A program made the translations under genes and the position numbers. DNA of 64,000 nucleotides. Origin: Trema orientale (taxonomy: Eukaryota; Streptophyta; Magnoliopsida; Rosales; Cannabaceae). This document shows, one piece after another, positions 24,262 to 36,045 of this stretch. Position 1 is the stretch's first letter. Every line of letters begins with the position of its first letter. Location: NCBI GenBank assembly GCA_002914845.1, contig JXTC01000286.1:210075-274074 (forward strand). Direction: 5' to 3'. The notes beneath the pieces were generated by a model that worked only from the letters and a program-made list of their open reading frames with translations, ran no database searches and had not been told where the DNA came from.

Positions 24262-24440
24262 CTAGAGAAACCAGTTGGTTGAGGTGTTCTGGTGAGAAAT
24301 GAGAGATTTGGGTGTTGAGGGAGCCGTGTCTTCAACCTTCTTCTTCTTCCTCTTTACCTTTCTTTGTACTTCTTTTTCTCCATTTTCGTGAACTTGTGAG
24401 GAAAAGTCAGAGAACGTACGTCGTTGGCAATTGGGTAGTT
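24262..24440 (-). other. Probable 5' leader exon of the Myb/SANT-like gene
   Basis: On the minus strand this purine-rich stretch ends TGGTTTCTCTAG followed by a strong donor, GTATGAAG, at 24261. An acceptor (CTACCATAG, two bases before the ATG at 18388) fits as its partner, which would make a leader intron of about 5.9 kb. The frame MGLFRSWKSLSKLP at 24474-24262 stops exactly at the donor and resembles nothing, so I treat it as untranslated. The left limit of transcription is not visible. Confidence 0.5.
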
Positions 24441-24474
24441 TAGAAAGACTTTTCCAACTTCTGAAAAGACCCAC

Positions 24475-25577
24475 TGAAACTTTTGAAATTTATAACTCAA
24501 CCCCCATTTCACAAGATCTTAGTATTTAGACCCTTTTGGTGGGCCAAGTACGAGTTTAATTATTTAGCCAAAATGTTGCTTGGATTTTGTTTTTAATTCC
24601 TTTTCGAGAATATGTATTATTCATGGTCGTTGAATGTTGACTTTTTCTGCTTAAAGAACTCCACTAGTCTTGGTCTATGATTCCTTCCTAAATAATTAAT
24701 AAATGAAAAGCTATTTGTATAAAGGGATAACTGATTACGGCATTCCAACAAAATTTTTGACCTTTTTCTTTTTGGAAAAATGAAATAACCTTTTTTAATC
24801 TATATGGGAATGGGAGAATTGGTAAAAAAAAAAAGTAAAATTAACTCAAGTATTAGATCAAATATTCCTAATTTGACATTTTTATATGGGGGTGTTCCCA
24901 AAATTGTGAACCTCTTGTCAATTTTTATGTTCTCGAGAAGAAAAAAACTAAATTAACAAAGTAAAAAAATTTCCTAGAAAACACAAAATCAAAGATTAAT
25001 ATTTGACTCTTGTTTAAGTGTTCATTGATAAATCTTTAGTTTTAGTTGTTGATGAATTATTAGTAAGGTAGTTTTCAACAAATGAGTTGCCATTGTACAA
25101 TTTAAATTGAGTATTAGAAAGTTGCTAAAATGTTCTTTTTTTTTTCATCTCAAAAAATAAAAGAGAAAAAAAAAGATAAGCTTTGTATACAATAATAGAT
25201 AAGAATGTTCTAAATCTATCTAGCAGCATGTCTCATTTGTCTGAAGCTACCACTCTACTATCTAAATTGTTGGCCCCACATGAATCAATTTGTCATTTTT
25301 TAACATAAATAAATCAAAGAAGATATTTAACATGTATATTTGAACTATATTTTCTACTTTATTGAAAGAAAAAAAAAAATCGACTACATATATGTACACA
25401 CACAATCCAATCAGTAAGAGTGGGAGAATATTGTAGTTTTGAAAAAAAAAGGTGAAAATATAAAATCATAGGGGATGATTTACATGAAAATCCAAGCTCA
25501 GAGAACAAGAAAAGCGTGAAATTTTAACTACAAAATCCACTCAAACAAATGAATAATATCTATTGTCTAAAAACCCC
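24475..25577. other. Intergenic DNA upstream of the Myb/SANT-like gene
   Basis: This should hold the promoter of the minus-strand Myb/SANT-like gene. It is AT-rich, with several poly-A and poly-T runs and no coding frame. No core element is clear enough to name. Confidence 0.4.
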
Positions 25578-25585
25578 ATTGAAAT

Positions 25586-25969
25586 TAGGGGTGGCAGTAT
25601 AAGTCATGACACGATAACACGACTCGAAACCCGCACGATTAGCTAAACCTGCTTAACACGAAATTGACTCGAATTGACACGATTAAGTAATTTTTTGATA
25701 AATTATATTAAATAATTATTTTCAAAAAAATATTTTTTCATGAATTTGTTGCAGATAAAATAAAAAAACATAAAGCTAATGAACTAGTTTCTCTTACTAC
25801 AGTAAAACTTAATTAAAAAAATCGAGTAAACTAACAATTATACTATTTATATACATTTTAACCCATCAATCTGCACGTCGTTTTCATTAAACAAGTGATA
25901 CATAAGTTAACCTGTTAACGACACGATTTAATTAGGTTAAACACGACACGACACAGATTGCCACCCCTA
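25586..25969. mobile_element. hAT-type MITE with exact 8-bp target duplication
   Basis: The element starts TAGGGGTGGCAGT and ends ATTGCCACCCCTA, an inverted repeat of about 13 bases. It is flanked by ATTGAAAT at 25578-25585 and again at 25970-25977. An 8-bp duplication and this type of end are characteristic of hAT elements. The 384 bp have no coding capacity. Confidence 0.9.
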
Positions 25970-25977
25970 ATTGAAAT

Positions 25978-26676
25978 AGTTATGAACTAAACTAGCATTG
26001 CACTTGTTATTTACCTACTTAAAAAAGTTAGTAATAAGGATTGCATTATATTTTTGATGGTATCAGATATACATATATATAACATCTGTGGAGGACTAGT
26101 TTTGTAGTAATTAGCCATAATTACCCGAGTTCAAGCCAAAAGATGTCGTTAGCTATGGTATCACACTAGAAAGAAATACTGCTCTTAGCAATAAAAATAT
26201 AAATGCATCAAAGAGTTTCCATATTCCAGTTGAACTCTATCTTTGTGGTTCAAATGCAATCACTCTACTTTTCATTGAGCTGTTAAAGAGTATATTGCAA
26301 AAACATTCAAACTAGACTTGACTGATTATAAAATTCCAAAACTAGTTAAACATGATCAAGAAACTAAATTTTAAAATGTAAGCGTGGTGCTTCTGCAAAA
26401 TAAACAGTACTGGCTGGTACAAATGCTGCAATAATTTATCAAATAGGAACTTGCATTTAAAGAACAGTTGCCATTTGAGATCAGTAACAAAGATTACTGA
26501 AACATACCATTGCGATAAATTGAACTACATCATAATGCATACTGTCTTCAGAAAACATAGTCAAAAGACATTTAAACTTAACTCCAGCTTGTTAGAGATT
26601 CAAGTCTGAATATTTACATCTGCTCAAGATACAAAAACTGCTGCAAATTCATATCAGCGAATTCCAATTATTAGGT
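25978..26676. other. Intergenic DNA and 3' flank of the PWWP gene
   Basis: AT-rich with no coding frame. The part next to 26676 is probably the 3' untranslated region of the minus-strand PWWP gene, and an extra 3' exon there cannot be excluded. Confidence 0.4.
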
Positions 26677-29401
26677 CTATGTTTCCATTAGAAACCTCAC
26701 CTTCTGAGCTTTCCTCTTATCTTCAGTTCCAAGAGCACTGGAGTTTCGAATGCATGATTTTAGTTTGGGTCCAAATGGTTTCCCATTCAATGGCTTCGTT
26801 CCTCCTCTTTTGTTTTCAAATGGGTCAAGCCAGTACCAAACATTTGAATAACCAGATAAAAGCTTCTTCCTCTTAGCATATTGGTAAGCCACCATAGCAT
26901 CAGATTGGTTACAGAAAACCACTTGGGCAGATCCTGTATAATAGAAGATTTTGGTTTTCAGAGAATCAACTGGGCCAAACGGAGAAAATTTCTTCACCAG
27001 TTCCTTCTTTGATGGCAGATTAGAATCTCTGGGGAACTTCATGTGCAAAGATGTTGAACCAGCAAACCTAGCAAGTGCCTTTGATTGCTGAGCGTCATGT
27101 AAGTTTAATAACAAATCAGAAGCGCAAGGCTTGTCGAGTATTTCAGTATTCTCAATTCCATCTTCAAAAGCTACACTCGAGCTCACTTTTCCATCCGATT
27201 TAAAAGATGTGACACCCTTACTACCAACAGGTTGCATTTGGATTTTATCAGGATTGAGACTGAACTCTGATGGCTGAACCACAGTTCTCAAATTGTTTTT
27301 GAGAATCCCAACATCACTAGCATTAGTTTTAAACATCTCACTGAAAATAAACTCAGTTGCAGAAGATTGCAGTGTAGTAAAACTGTTTTCAACTTTCATA
27401 TCTTCATTTTGAAACCCAGTTCCAATCTCCTCAGTTGCAGTGTAACTGTAAGTATAACAATTCCTATTATCTTTCCGAATGCCAACACTACCATAGGGCA
27501 TGCATGTATCCGTCATTTTAACCTCCTGACCCTTACTAATTTCAACAATATTTCTAAGATGAGCTAAATCTTTGCAGAGAGAAGAGTCAGAGATGCTATG
27601 GAGAAATCCAAACAAACTTCTGTTGCATACATTGGTCGAAATCTTGGCCCTAATGTTTTGAATTTCTAACTTTAGAGACCCTGGAAAGGAATTATGAATT
27701 GAAGTTTCCTTCCAACCAGTGCTATTTCTTTCTTCATGGGAATCAACACCATTGAATGAAACGAAAGGATCGAAGAAGTATGAAGAAGGGCCTTTAAAGA
27801 AAGCAGTAGATGATGCTACCTCAGTTTCAGTTCTGTCTATTTTCTCACTAAACATGAAAGAAGAATCAGAATAAGCTGTTCCGTCAATCCGTCTTTTAAA
27901 CCTAAATTTGCTCACAGGAGAACCAGAAACAGCATTTAAGTCAAGACGTCTCTTACACCCAAGTTTTCTTACTGGCCTTTCCATGTCAGGCACAATGGAG
28001 CCACTAACTTCAATGTCACATTTTATTCCATCGGCCTTAACACTTTGTTGAGTCTTGAAATAACCAGTTCGTGAATAATAAGCTTCTCTGCTTTCGAGAG
28101 GAAAACACTTCTTAATACATGTATCAGAAACTTTATCTGATAAAAAATTTCTGAACCGCATAATATTTTGCTCGGTAATATTCAACCAATTTACTACTAA
28201 ACGAGATGATTCTAATGCAAGGCATCTCAAATTTGCTGTCATCACATAAAGTGATTGTTCCTCCCCTTGCTTAACCTGTATCGACTTTTTCTCATGTTGA
28301 TCCTCCAAGGCTAGAAAGGATTCGTTTGAAAGAAGAATTAGTGGCTTCATTCTGCTTGCCAAACCCGCTTCCATGTTCGTTTCATCTCGCTTAGGAAACA
28401 CCTGACCTCCATTATCAGGTTCCAAATTACTCGATTCGTCTGCCACGAGCTTCGAACATAAATAAGACCGTAACTCTTTTCGAGTAGCTGAAAAAATTGT
28501 AAGAAGTCAAAAACTAAAACTTCTGAGTTCACAGCATTCCTCCAAGAAGGCTAAACTGTTGCTTCAAGTTCAAATAATTAATGTCTAAAAGTGGCACCGC
28601 AGGTTTATAAAATCCTAATTTAACTTCATAACTTCCATGAGCATTTTCAACCAAAAGAACGAAAACTGTAAAGTCACTGGAATATAGTATTTCATATCTA
28701 AGACAATAAATGTACTCAAAAACACTATAAATCATACTCAAGTTCTTATTTAAAATATATAAATAAAAAAAAAAAAAAGTTAATGGCAAGGGTTGCATTG
28801 TCCAAAACATGGAAAACAAATGGGATTGCAAAAACAATTTACCTCTCTCATGGCTCCGCCGCCCCCGGCTTGCCTTCCGGTAAGCCACTCTCTGTCCAAT
28901 CGCATTATAATCTCGAAAAACCTGAATTTGGGCAACCCCTTTGACCGCACCAATGAAACCCTCAACTTCAACCCAAGGCAAAACAGCCTTGCTCTGCACA
29001 AAACCCAGCACCGCCTCGGGCCGAAACAACCTCTTCGCCTCAAAAGCCTCCGCATCACCAACCGATTCCAAGTCTCCGAGCCAACTCCCCGCCATTTCCG
29101 ACCGGCAGCGACATCTGAGGCTCAGAGCGGCCCTCCGGCAGAGCAATCGCAAGGCGGAATCGAGCAACGCGCCGCAAAGGCCGTCGCCGAGATCATCGGT
29201 CGACATCGACTCGAGGAAGCCGTCGGAGAAAGGACGGAGTTGGGGGAGTTGGAAATGGCGAGGGTTTTGGTGGTCGAAGAAGGAGACCAAGAAGACGACG
29301 CCATGGGTGTCTTCTTCTCTGGCCTGAATCAACCCAGGCCACCAACACATTCCAGAGGATTCTTCTCCTACCTTCGCCCATACAAGCTCACCAATCTCCA
29401 T
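26677..29401 (-). CDS. PWWP domain protein with RRM-like C-terminal segment
   Basis: Two minus-strand exons, 29401-28843 and 28487-26677, join in phase (donor GTAAATTG, acceptor ending TTTTTTCAG) to give 789 residues. The N terminus is a PWWP domain (about residues 3-62) with GELVWAKVGEESSGMCWWPG. The join yields RSHERATRKELRSYLC, matching the order in plant PWWP proteins. A long, serine-rich, probably disordered middle contains KRRLDLNAVSG and similar basic patches. Residues about 665-740 (LHMKFPRDSNLPSKKELVKK, then FGPVD and GSAQVVFCNQSDAM) form the RRM-like fold seen at the C terminus of plant PDP-type proteins. These are nuclear proteins that read methylated histones in complexes with Polycomb partners; this role is inferred. 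The last codons overlap a possible donor (AAG|GTGAGG at 26700), so an alternative 3' end is possible. A palindromic TTTGCCGCCAAA lies about 245 bp upstream of the ATG. Confidence 0.85.
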
Positions 29402-29643
29402 TTCTGTCTCTTCTTCTATGCTTTGAAGCGCTCAGACGAAATTCTCTTTTGGGGTATTTGAAAAAACATGCATTTCGAAAAACTAAAATCGCAGTAACAT
29501 GCCCCCCAAATTTGGACCGTTGGATTGATAGGAGAAGGCTATCTAGCCGATGAAATTTTCGGTTTTGAAGGAGGAGATTAAACGGGGATTTTTTTTTTCT
29601 TTTTGTTTTGCGGAAATAAACAAGGAGCGAAAAGATGGACTGT

Positions 29644-29655
29644 TTTGCCGCCAAA
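29644..29655 (-). promoter_or_regulatory. Possible E2F-like site upstream of the PWWP gene
   Basis: TTTGCCGCCAAA is close to the E2F consensus TTTCCCGCCAAA and lies about 245 bp upstream of the ATG. One short match can occur by chance. Confidence 0.25.
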
Positions 29656-29819
29656 TGGAGTGTAAGGAATTTATCAATTTTGACCATTTTTCAATACATG
29701 TGATGAACCTATGAACCATTTATAAAAATAAGACTTCTTTTATTATCATGTCATTTAATGAATATTTCGAAGTCTCAAAAATACTCATGACTCGATCCCG
29801 ATCGAAAATGTCAAAAGTG

Positions 29820-30090
29820 ACGGAGGCGACGTGAGAAGACAGCCGATCATGTTCAACTGAAGTCGAAATTATTCGACTGCGGTCAAATACCAGTCGAAGA
29901 TTTTTGACCGACGGCTTCGACTCCAGTCAAATTATTCGACTACGGTCTAACAGTGGTTCGACTCTAGTCGAAAATTTCCGGCCACTGGTCGAAAGACGAT
30001 CAGGACAACCAGGGAAGACGACCGAACAAGTTCGATTTCAATCGAAATTTTTCGACCCTAGCCAAGTGGAAGTGCCGCCGCCAAAGTCGG
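29820..30090. repeat. Cluster of imperfect TTCGAC...GTCGAA palindromes
   Basis: Within about 270 bp the word TTCGACT or its reverse complement AGTCGAA occurs around ten times, usually paired as TTCGACTNNAGTCGAAA with AAATT linkers. The frame at 29904-30137 is a by-product of this repetition. No flanking inverted repeats or target duplication could be assigned. It could be the subterminal region of an unrecognised element. Confidence 0.6.
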
Positions 30091-30139
30091 AATCGGCGGT
30101 GGTGGTTGAAATAGTTTGGAGTTTATTAAAGAATTAAGA

Positions 30140-31217
30140 TATCTGAGTAATTTTACATATTTGACATGACAATAGGAGTTAGTTTTGAAAATATTAATAA
30201 GTGAGTCTAATTTTTCATCATAAAGGTTTAGTGGACACCTTAAGTGTAAATTCTCCAGACAATTTTCAAACAATTTTTCTTTTCTTTCTTTTTGTTCTCA
30301 TTCTTTAAAGAATATAGCAATAGGATTTTTACTCCTCCCACCAAATAAGTCTATGCATACGATAAAGATAATATGTAGGTCTAGTTTCCTAGATATAATT
30401 GTAGTTACATGATTAGTTTTTATTTTTAATTCTTACTTTGGATTCTATGTAAGAAAAAATTTACTAATTATGAATATTAAGAATTTTTTTTTTTTTTTTT
30501 GGGGTGAAGTTTCGGAAGTCGATCAAAGAATAGGTGCGCAGAAAATCGAATTGTTTCTTTGATTGATTATTAATTTTTCATATTTACACCGCAAATAAAC
30601 CCCATATATGATGATTGACCTCTTTTAAATATATTAGGTTGTTAAATGCAATTTTTTTTTTTGTGTGTAATGATGATGATAAATACATTAATAAGTATGT
30701 TAGTAATTGCTTACATAACAAATTAAAAAATAAAAAATAATAATAACAAAATAAAATAAAATAAAATAAGAGGAGGTGTATTTGTAATGATTACATCTTA
30801 TTTAACTGCTTACCCACTTAAAACCCTAGCGTTTATTCTCTTTTTCTCTCAAAAAATTTATTATCACTCTCATAAGAGACTGGTGAGGAATTGCTTTGAT
30901 CTCCTTCTTTGACCTTTTCTTCTCCTCCCCTATCCTCTCTGTTCTCTTTTGAGGATGAGGGTTTTTTCTTTTAATTTTTTAATAAGTCTAGATTTAGATT
31001 TGGCCGTAATACAACTTTTGTGTGGATTTTGTACTACCTCATTTTTTTTATTTGTGTGAGTTTTATATTTCGTTTACTATATTATAAATCTGAGAATTTT
31101 TTCTTTGATTTAGATCAGTAATACAAATAGGTTGTTTTCTTTTCAGTGAACATGGATCTCATTTGGTATTGGAATCATAGTCTACCTGCCAAAAACGCAG
31201 TCCAGAATCCAGTAGTA
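30140..31217. other. Intergenic DNA, possible short LTR-type or retro-derived element
   Basis: Mostly AT-rich. Near 30820-31180 it looks transcribed: AAACCCTAGCG, a pyrimidine-rich leader, then TTTGGTATTGGAATCATAG at 31159, which resembles a degraded tRNA-Met primer site. There is no protein. The 31218-32160 MITE interrupts it, and the far side ends in an A-rich tail near 32415. Confidence 0.25.
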
Positions 31218-32160
31218 GGCCATGTTTGGTTGGGGGTAATAGAAAGGAATGGAATAGAAACAATTCCAAAATGACCCAATTCCATTGTTTGGTTAGAAAA
31301 TCCAAATAGGAAAAATCTTTCCATTGGAATGAAATATGGTGGAATTTCATTTCACCCAATCTTGGGTGGAATAAGGTGGAATGGAATACCATTTAATCAA
31401 TAAAAATATAAATAATTAAATAAAATAGTAAAATAAAGTAAAATAATGCTAAATATAAAATAATGTAATAAAATAATAATTTAATTAATAAAATAATTTA
31501 ATGAAATAATAAAATAAAATAATGCTAAATGTAAAATGATTTAATAAAATAAAATAATGCTAAATGTAAAATAATTTAATAAAATAATAATTTAATTAAT
31601 AAAAATAATTTAATAAAATAATAATTTAATTAATTAAATAATTTAATGAAATAATAAAATAAAATAATGCTAAATAATTTAATTAATAAAAATAATTAAT
31701 AAAATAATTTAGAAAAATAATAAAATAAAATAATGATAAATGTTAAATAATTTAATTAATAAAATAAAATAATGCTAAATACAAAATAATTTAATAAATA
31801 ATTTAGTTAAGAAAATAATTTAATGTTAAATATAAAATAATTTAATAAAATAATAATTTAATAAATAAAAAATTATTAATAAAATAATTTAATAAAATAA
31901 AATAATGCTAAATGTAAAATAATTTAATAAAATAATTGAATGCTAAATGTAATTTAAAATACTTAAAATTAAGGGAATTTTTGTCATTATACAGCTAATT
32001 CCATTCCTTTTCACAGTTACCAAATATAAGAATGTCCATTCAGCTACTGATTCCACCATTCTAACTAAACAATATAATTATATTACCATCCTTTTTTCAT
32101 TCTATTCTGATTACTATTACTATTACCATTATCATTCCATCACTATAACCAAACGGACCC
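31218..32160. mobile_element. MITE-like element with AT-rich expanded interior
   Basis: It starts GGCCATGTTTGGTTGGGGGT and ends with ATAACCAAACGGACCCC, imperfect inverted repeats with GTTTGGTT. The left arm (ATTCCATTGTTTGGTTAG) and the right arm (ATTCCATCACTATAACC) also pair. The middle (31395-31960) is a long low-complexity array of AATAATTTAATTAATAAA words. Superfamily is uncertain between Harbinger and hAT because no target duplication was recognised. Confidence 0.6.
31395..31960. repeat. AT-only low-complexity array
   Basis: Imperfect repetition of TAAAATAATTTAATTAATAAA and AAATAATGCTAAATGTAAAA, about 560 bp and nearly free of G and C. It forms the interior of the MITE-like element. Confidence 0.85.
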
Positions 32161-32538
32161 CAAGTGAAGACAATTATTTGCTGATAATACTTGTTTTATT
32201 CTTGACTTTTCTCTTGGAGAATTATGGTAGCTCCACAATTCTTATTGTTGTTGTATTTGTAATCTACTTCTTATATATTTTTTTGAGGAGTTTAAAATTG
32301 TAATCGTTTGTGCTGGTTTGAAATTGAAATCTCATGTAATCTATGTACTTGTATTGTAATTGAAGATTTTTAATTTTTATTAATATTATTCCTTGAGGAG
32401 CCCATTTGTATTAAAAAATAAAAAAAAAAACAAAGAAAAAAACAAGAACCTTAACCACTCATACTAGAGACCAAGATGTTGGCACTTGGCTTCCATTTTT
32501 AGACCAAACCATACAAAACCCCTTTTTTTTGTCTCTTA

Positions 32539-32967
32539 GGCTATGTTTGGTAGAGAGGAAAGAAAGTAGGAGGGAAGGAAAAATTAGGAGAGAAAGAAAA
32601 TGTGTAGGATGGAAAGGAAAGTGTCTTTCCTCAATTGTTGTTTGGTATGTAGGAAGGAAAGAAAATTAGTATATTTTAAAATGACTATTTTGCCCTTTTT
32701 ATTAAAATTTTAAAAGTAGTATACAAGGTTAATTTGATAAATTTACTTTAAAGCATTTGTAAAAAAACTTTTCCTCTCCCTTTTCTCTCCATTTTTGGGA
32801 GGAAAATATTGGAGTGGGTCCCACCATATTTTTCCCTCCCCTTTTCTCTCCCATTTTCTCTTCCCTTCCCTTTTCCCTCTTACCAAACAACCCAAAATTT
32901 TTTTTCCCTCCACTTTTCCCTCAAAACTTTTCCTTCCTCTCCCTTTTCCTTCCTACCAAACATAGCC
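32539..32967. mobile_element. PIF/Harbinger (Tourist-like) MITE
   Basis: The ends are GGCTATGTTTGGTAG and CTACCAAACATAGCC, an almost exact inverted repeat. They are flanked by TTA at 32536-32538 and TTA at 32968-32970, the 3-bp target duplication of Harbinger elements. The 429 bp are purine-rich on the left and pyrimidine-rich on the right (GGAAAGGAAA against CCCTTTTCCTT), so the whole element can fold on itself. It has no coding potential. Confidence 0.9.
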
Positions 32968-32970
32968 TTA

Positions 32971-33474
32971 GACTCCGTTATGAGCATTTAGCGGGAAAAA
33001 AAAAAAAAAAATTCCACTATGAGCCATTGTTAAACATATTTTAGTTTTTCCTTCTTCCTTTTTGCACTCCAACTCTCAAGCAATTTCATGGCCAAAAAGA
33101 CAATAAAAGATGAAGTTTTCCAACCTTATTGTAGGAACCAAAATACATCCTAAACGCTAAGAAATTGAACTTTTTTGGAACCAAAATTGTCTGCAGCCAA
33201 GGCAAATGACTCTCTTTTAAATTTTTTAACGTTTATTTAAATATTAAAATATGATATTGTTGCTTGGTTGTGGTGTATTTATTCAATTAATGATTAAAGC
33301 TTGAGATTTAGTTGTTTATGGCTTAATTCATAATTTTAAGGTTCCAAACCTATGGTTTGTGGCTATGAGAGAATTTTCTTAGTGATGCTTTGTGAGTAAA
33401 TTTAAACTTATTTGGATTATTAGAATAGGAATGGGTTGTTGCTTCATAGAGATTGTTAGACTAACTTGTTCATT
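32971..33474. other. Intergenic DNA, nothing recognised
   Basis: AT-rich, with a poly-A run at 32996-33010. No coding frame or repeat boundary. Confidence 0.4.
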
Positions 33475-33895
33475 CAGGGGTGTTTGGTGAGGCATTGGAC
33501 TATTTAGTCCCATCCCATGTTTAGTGCAAGTAAAGTGAATGACATTTTAGTATCATGGCTCATTTAAAGAGCCTTAGAATGAGATAAATTTGTCCCCTCT
33601 GGAACTTGGGTTAAAACAATCCTTTCCACCTCTCAATATTTCAAAAAACGTGGGGCCCATTTATAATTACTTTTCAAGTTTTTGTCATATCTTATGTGGG
33701 CCCATATTGTTTTTTATACTTAATTGACTATATATTCAAAATAATATGGGTTCTATATTTATTTTTTATTATTTTACATTTCGTCTCATCTTGTAATCCT
33801 AATATTCATCAAACAAGTTATAATACTAATGCAATCAAATTCAATCTAATCTAATCCAAAATAATAGTCCAATTCTGTCCACCAAACAAGCCCTG
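33475..33895. mobile_element. MITE-like element with inverted ends
   Basis: The left end CAGGGGTGTTTGGTGAGGCA continues to ATTGGACTATT, and the right end read in reverse is CAGGGCTTGTTTGGTGGACA continuing to ATTGGACTATT. The pairing covers about 35 bases with a few mismatches. The target duplication was not recognised. Confidence 0.65.
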
Positions 33896-34542
33896 AAATG
33901 CTAATTTTTAATACTTGAGGTTATGCATGCTATTTAGTTAGTTTGATTGCTTATATCGGTGATATCTAGCTTGTTAAAATTTAGAATATATTTGGGTTAC
34001 TAATTTTTTAGGTTTTCGTAATCCAAAGTCATTTTACACCATTTTACTAAACAGTCTAACACTAACAATTTCTTTGGATATATTTTTATTTTATGTTTTT
34101 TATTTTCTTAAATGAAATGGTTTGTGCAGATCTTTTCAAGCAAATTCTTGAGAAGATCCAATTACTCTATTTATTTTAAAAAACAAAAAATAAAAAATAA
34201 AAATATATCCAAACAAGTCCTAGTTACTGAAAGTCAACCATTTTAACAAGAATTAGCTATTATTGGCACATAGGTAGTCAACTGGCCTAGTTTTTATTTC
34301 AATCATTGTAAAAACAAATTTTTTTTCCTTAATTTAAGTGCATTTAGAAAGTTGTTTGAACATTGAATTGACCAAACTATGCTAATTCGAGTTCTCAAAT
34401 CTTAATATTTGGCTTTTAGCGATGAAAGGTAGTTAGCAGGTTGTGCAGGTCTAGTTTTTTCACAAGGTTTTGTAGACACTAAGTTTCCAAAAAAAGATAT
34501 ATTATTAGCAAGATAGGGTCAAATCGATTGAAATAAAATAAA
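33896..34542. other. Intergenic DNA with a stem-loop near 34071-34220
   Basis: GGATATATTTTTATTTTATG near 34077 pairs with AAAATAAAAATATATCC near 34195, so a foldback of about 150 bp is present, perhaps a further MITE. Otherwise no feature is supported. Confidence 0.4.
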
Positions 34543-34853
34543 GGAATAATATGAATTTTGTACCTTATATTTTGACATTTTGTTCAATTTGTATCTTATG
34601 TTTTAATTATTATCAATATTAACTCTTAGATTTAACATTTGTTACAAATTTATAGCCGACAATAATTTAGAGCGGTTAATTTATCAAGATAATCAGTTTT
34701 TATATAGTTTATTTTTAATTTTTTAAATATCATATTGGTAAATTAACTGTTTTAAATTTATACAGAGTATAAATTTGTAACAGATTTCAAATTTAAAGAT
34801 CAATATTTTTGAACAAAGTGTTAAAATATAAGGTATAAAAGTGATATTATTCC
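34543..34853. mobile_element. MITE-like foldback element
   Basis: The left end GGAATAATATGAATTTTGTA followed by CCTTATATTTTGACA mirrors the right end read in reverse (GGAATAATATCACTTTTATA followed by CCTTATATTTTAACA). The inverted repeats run about 50 bases and inner parts also pair (GTTACAAATTTATA). No coding potential, and the target duplication is unclear in A-rich flanks. Confidence 0.7.
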
Positions 34854-35435
34854 AAAAATAAAATCAACCTGATTATAAAGTGTATGGATTAGGATAGCTA
34901 GTTGACTAGGTCCTTGAATGTTTTGGATTAGATGAAAGAATTCCAAACCCGATTAGATTGGTTGAGTTGGAAATGGGAATCTCTTCTAATTAGATCGATT
35001 CAAACCAATAAACACTACAATGAAAAGCCATGATTTATGCTAAAATTACAGTGACGCTCTCTTTGTAAGTTGGGACAAAAAAAAAAAAAAAAAAGACTAG
35101 ATAAAAGTGTTCACCGCTTAGTTGTGTAATCTTTTTAAATTAAAACAACATACTGTTGTTTTAATAGTAATTAATAGAAAATTTTGTGGTCATAAGTAAA
35201 CTTTTTGTATATTTTGACTTATAGGGTGTTTGTGGAATCTGGTAAAATTTCGAGGTATTAATGTAAATTTTCATGTTCAAAAGTATGTGTATTTTTTTTT
35301 TATTTGTTTAAAGTTCAAAAGTGTGTTTTATATATGGGTTGCTATATTTGCACCCATACAAAATTATGAAGGTATCCTTATAATTAATAAAAAGACAAGT
35401 GAGCACAAGAATTCAAAAATCATGTTAAAAGCACT
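34854..35435. other. Intergenic DNA, nothing recognised
   Basis: AT-rich with a poly-A run near 35080. The short frame at 35230-35511 runs into the next repeat and is not protein-like. Confidence 0.4.
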
Positions 35436-35443
35436 CCAAGCAT

Positions 35444-36037
35444 TAGAGATGTCAAATAAGACATGTCAGGCCGATCCGACCCATTTTAGTATGGGTTTGC
35501 ACTGGCTTTGAGCCGGCCCCAAACTGGCCCACAAAATTCGCAAGCCGAGCTGCGAAAGTAAATGTCAGACCTAGCCTGGCCTACAAACACTCCTAAAATT
35601 AGGCCAAGATGGGCAAGGATGGGCTTATAGTGGACCAGCCCATAATGGCCCACCATGGGTCAACACAAAATTAGATTAATATTTTTTTCCTACTTTGAAT
35701 TTAATGAAATTTGAATACAAAAATAACTATTAATAAATAATGTCATTAAATTATATATACATTTTTATTTTTGTCATGTAAAAATCAAATTATACTATTA
35801 TTTAATATATATATATGTAAACTATATATTTATATATTTTTTTGTGGGCCGTGAGCCGGTCCTGGGCTATAGCCTATGGTGAGCCAGGAGAGACTAGCTC
35901 GCGGGCTTAGAAATGTAAGCCCAGATTGGCCTATGAAGATTTATAGGCAAAGACGGGATGGGCTTAGAATCCGGCCCAACCTGATTTGACTTCAGGACAG
36001 GCCCGGGCCACCCCACGGGCCCAAATTGACACATCTA
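35444..36037. mobile_element. hAT-type MITE with GC-rich ends
   Basis: It starts TAGAGATGTCAAAT and ends AATTGACACATCTA, imperfect inverted ends typical of hAT elements. It is flanked by CCAAGCAT (35436-35443) and CCAAACAT (36038-36045), an 8-bp duplication with one change. Both subterminal parts are rich in GGCC, GGGCC and CCGGCCC words. No transposase is encoded in the 594 bp. Confidence 0.85.
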
Positions 36038-36045
36038 CCAAACAT

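Noticed and set aside
28793-29461. 222-residue plus-strand frame
   Set aside because: It lies exactly opposite the first PWWP exon. The minus strand carries a clear PWWP domain and correct splice sites; the plus frame is a shadow.
32809-33044. Two overlapping plus-strand frames rich in Pro, Phe and Ser
   Set aside because: They are the pyrimidine-rich arm of the Harbinger-like MITE.
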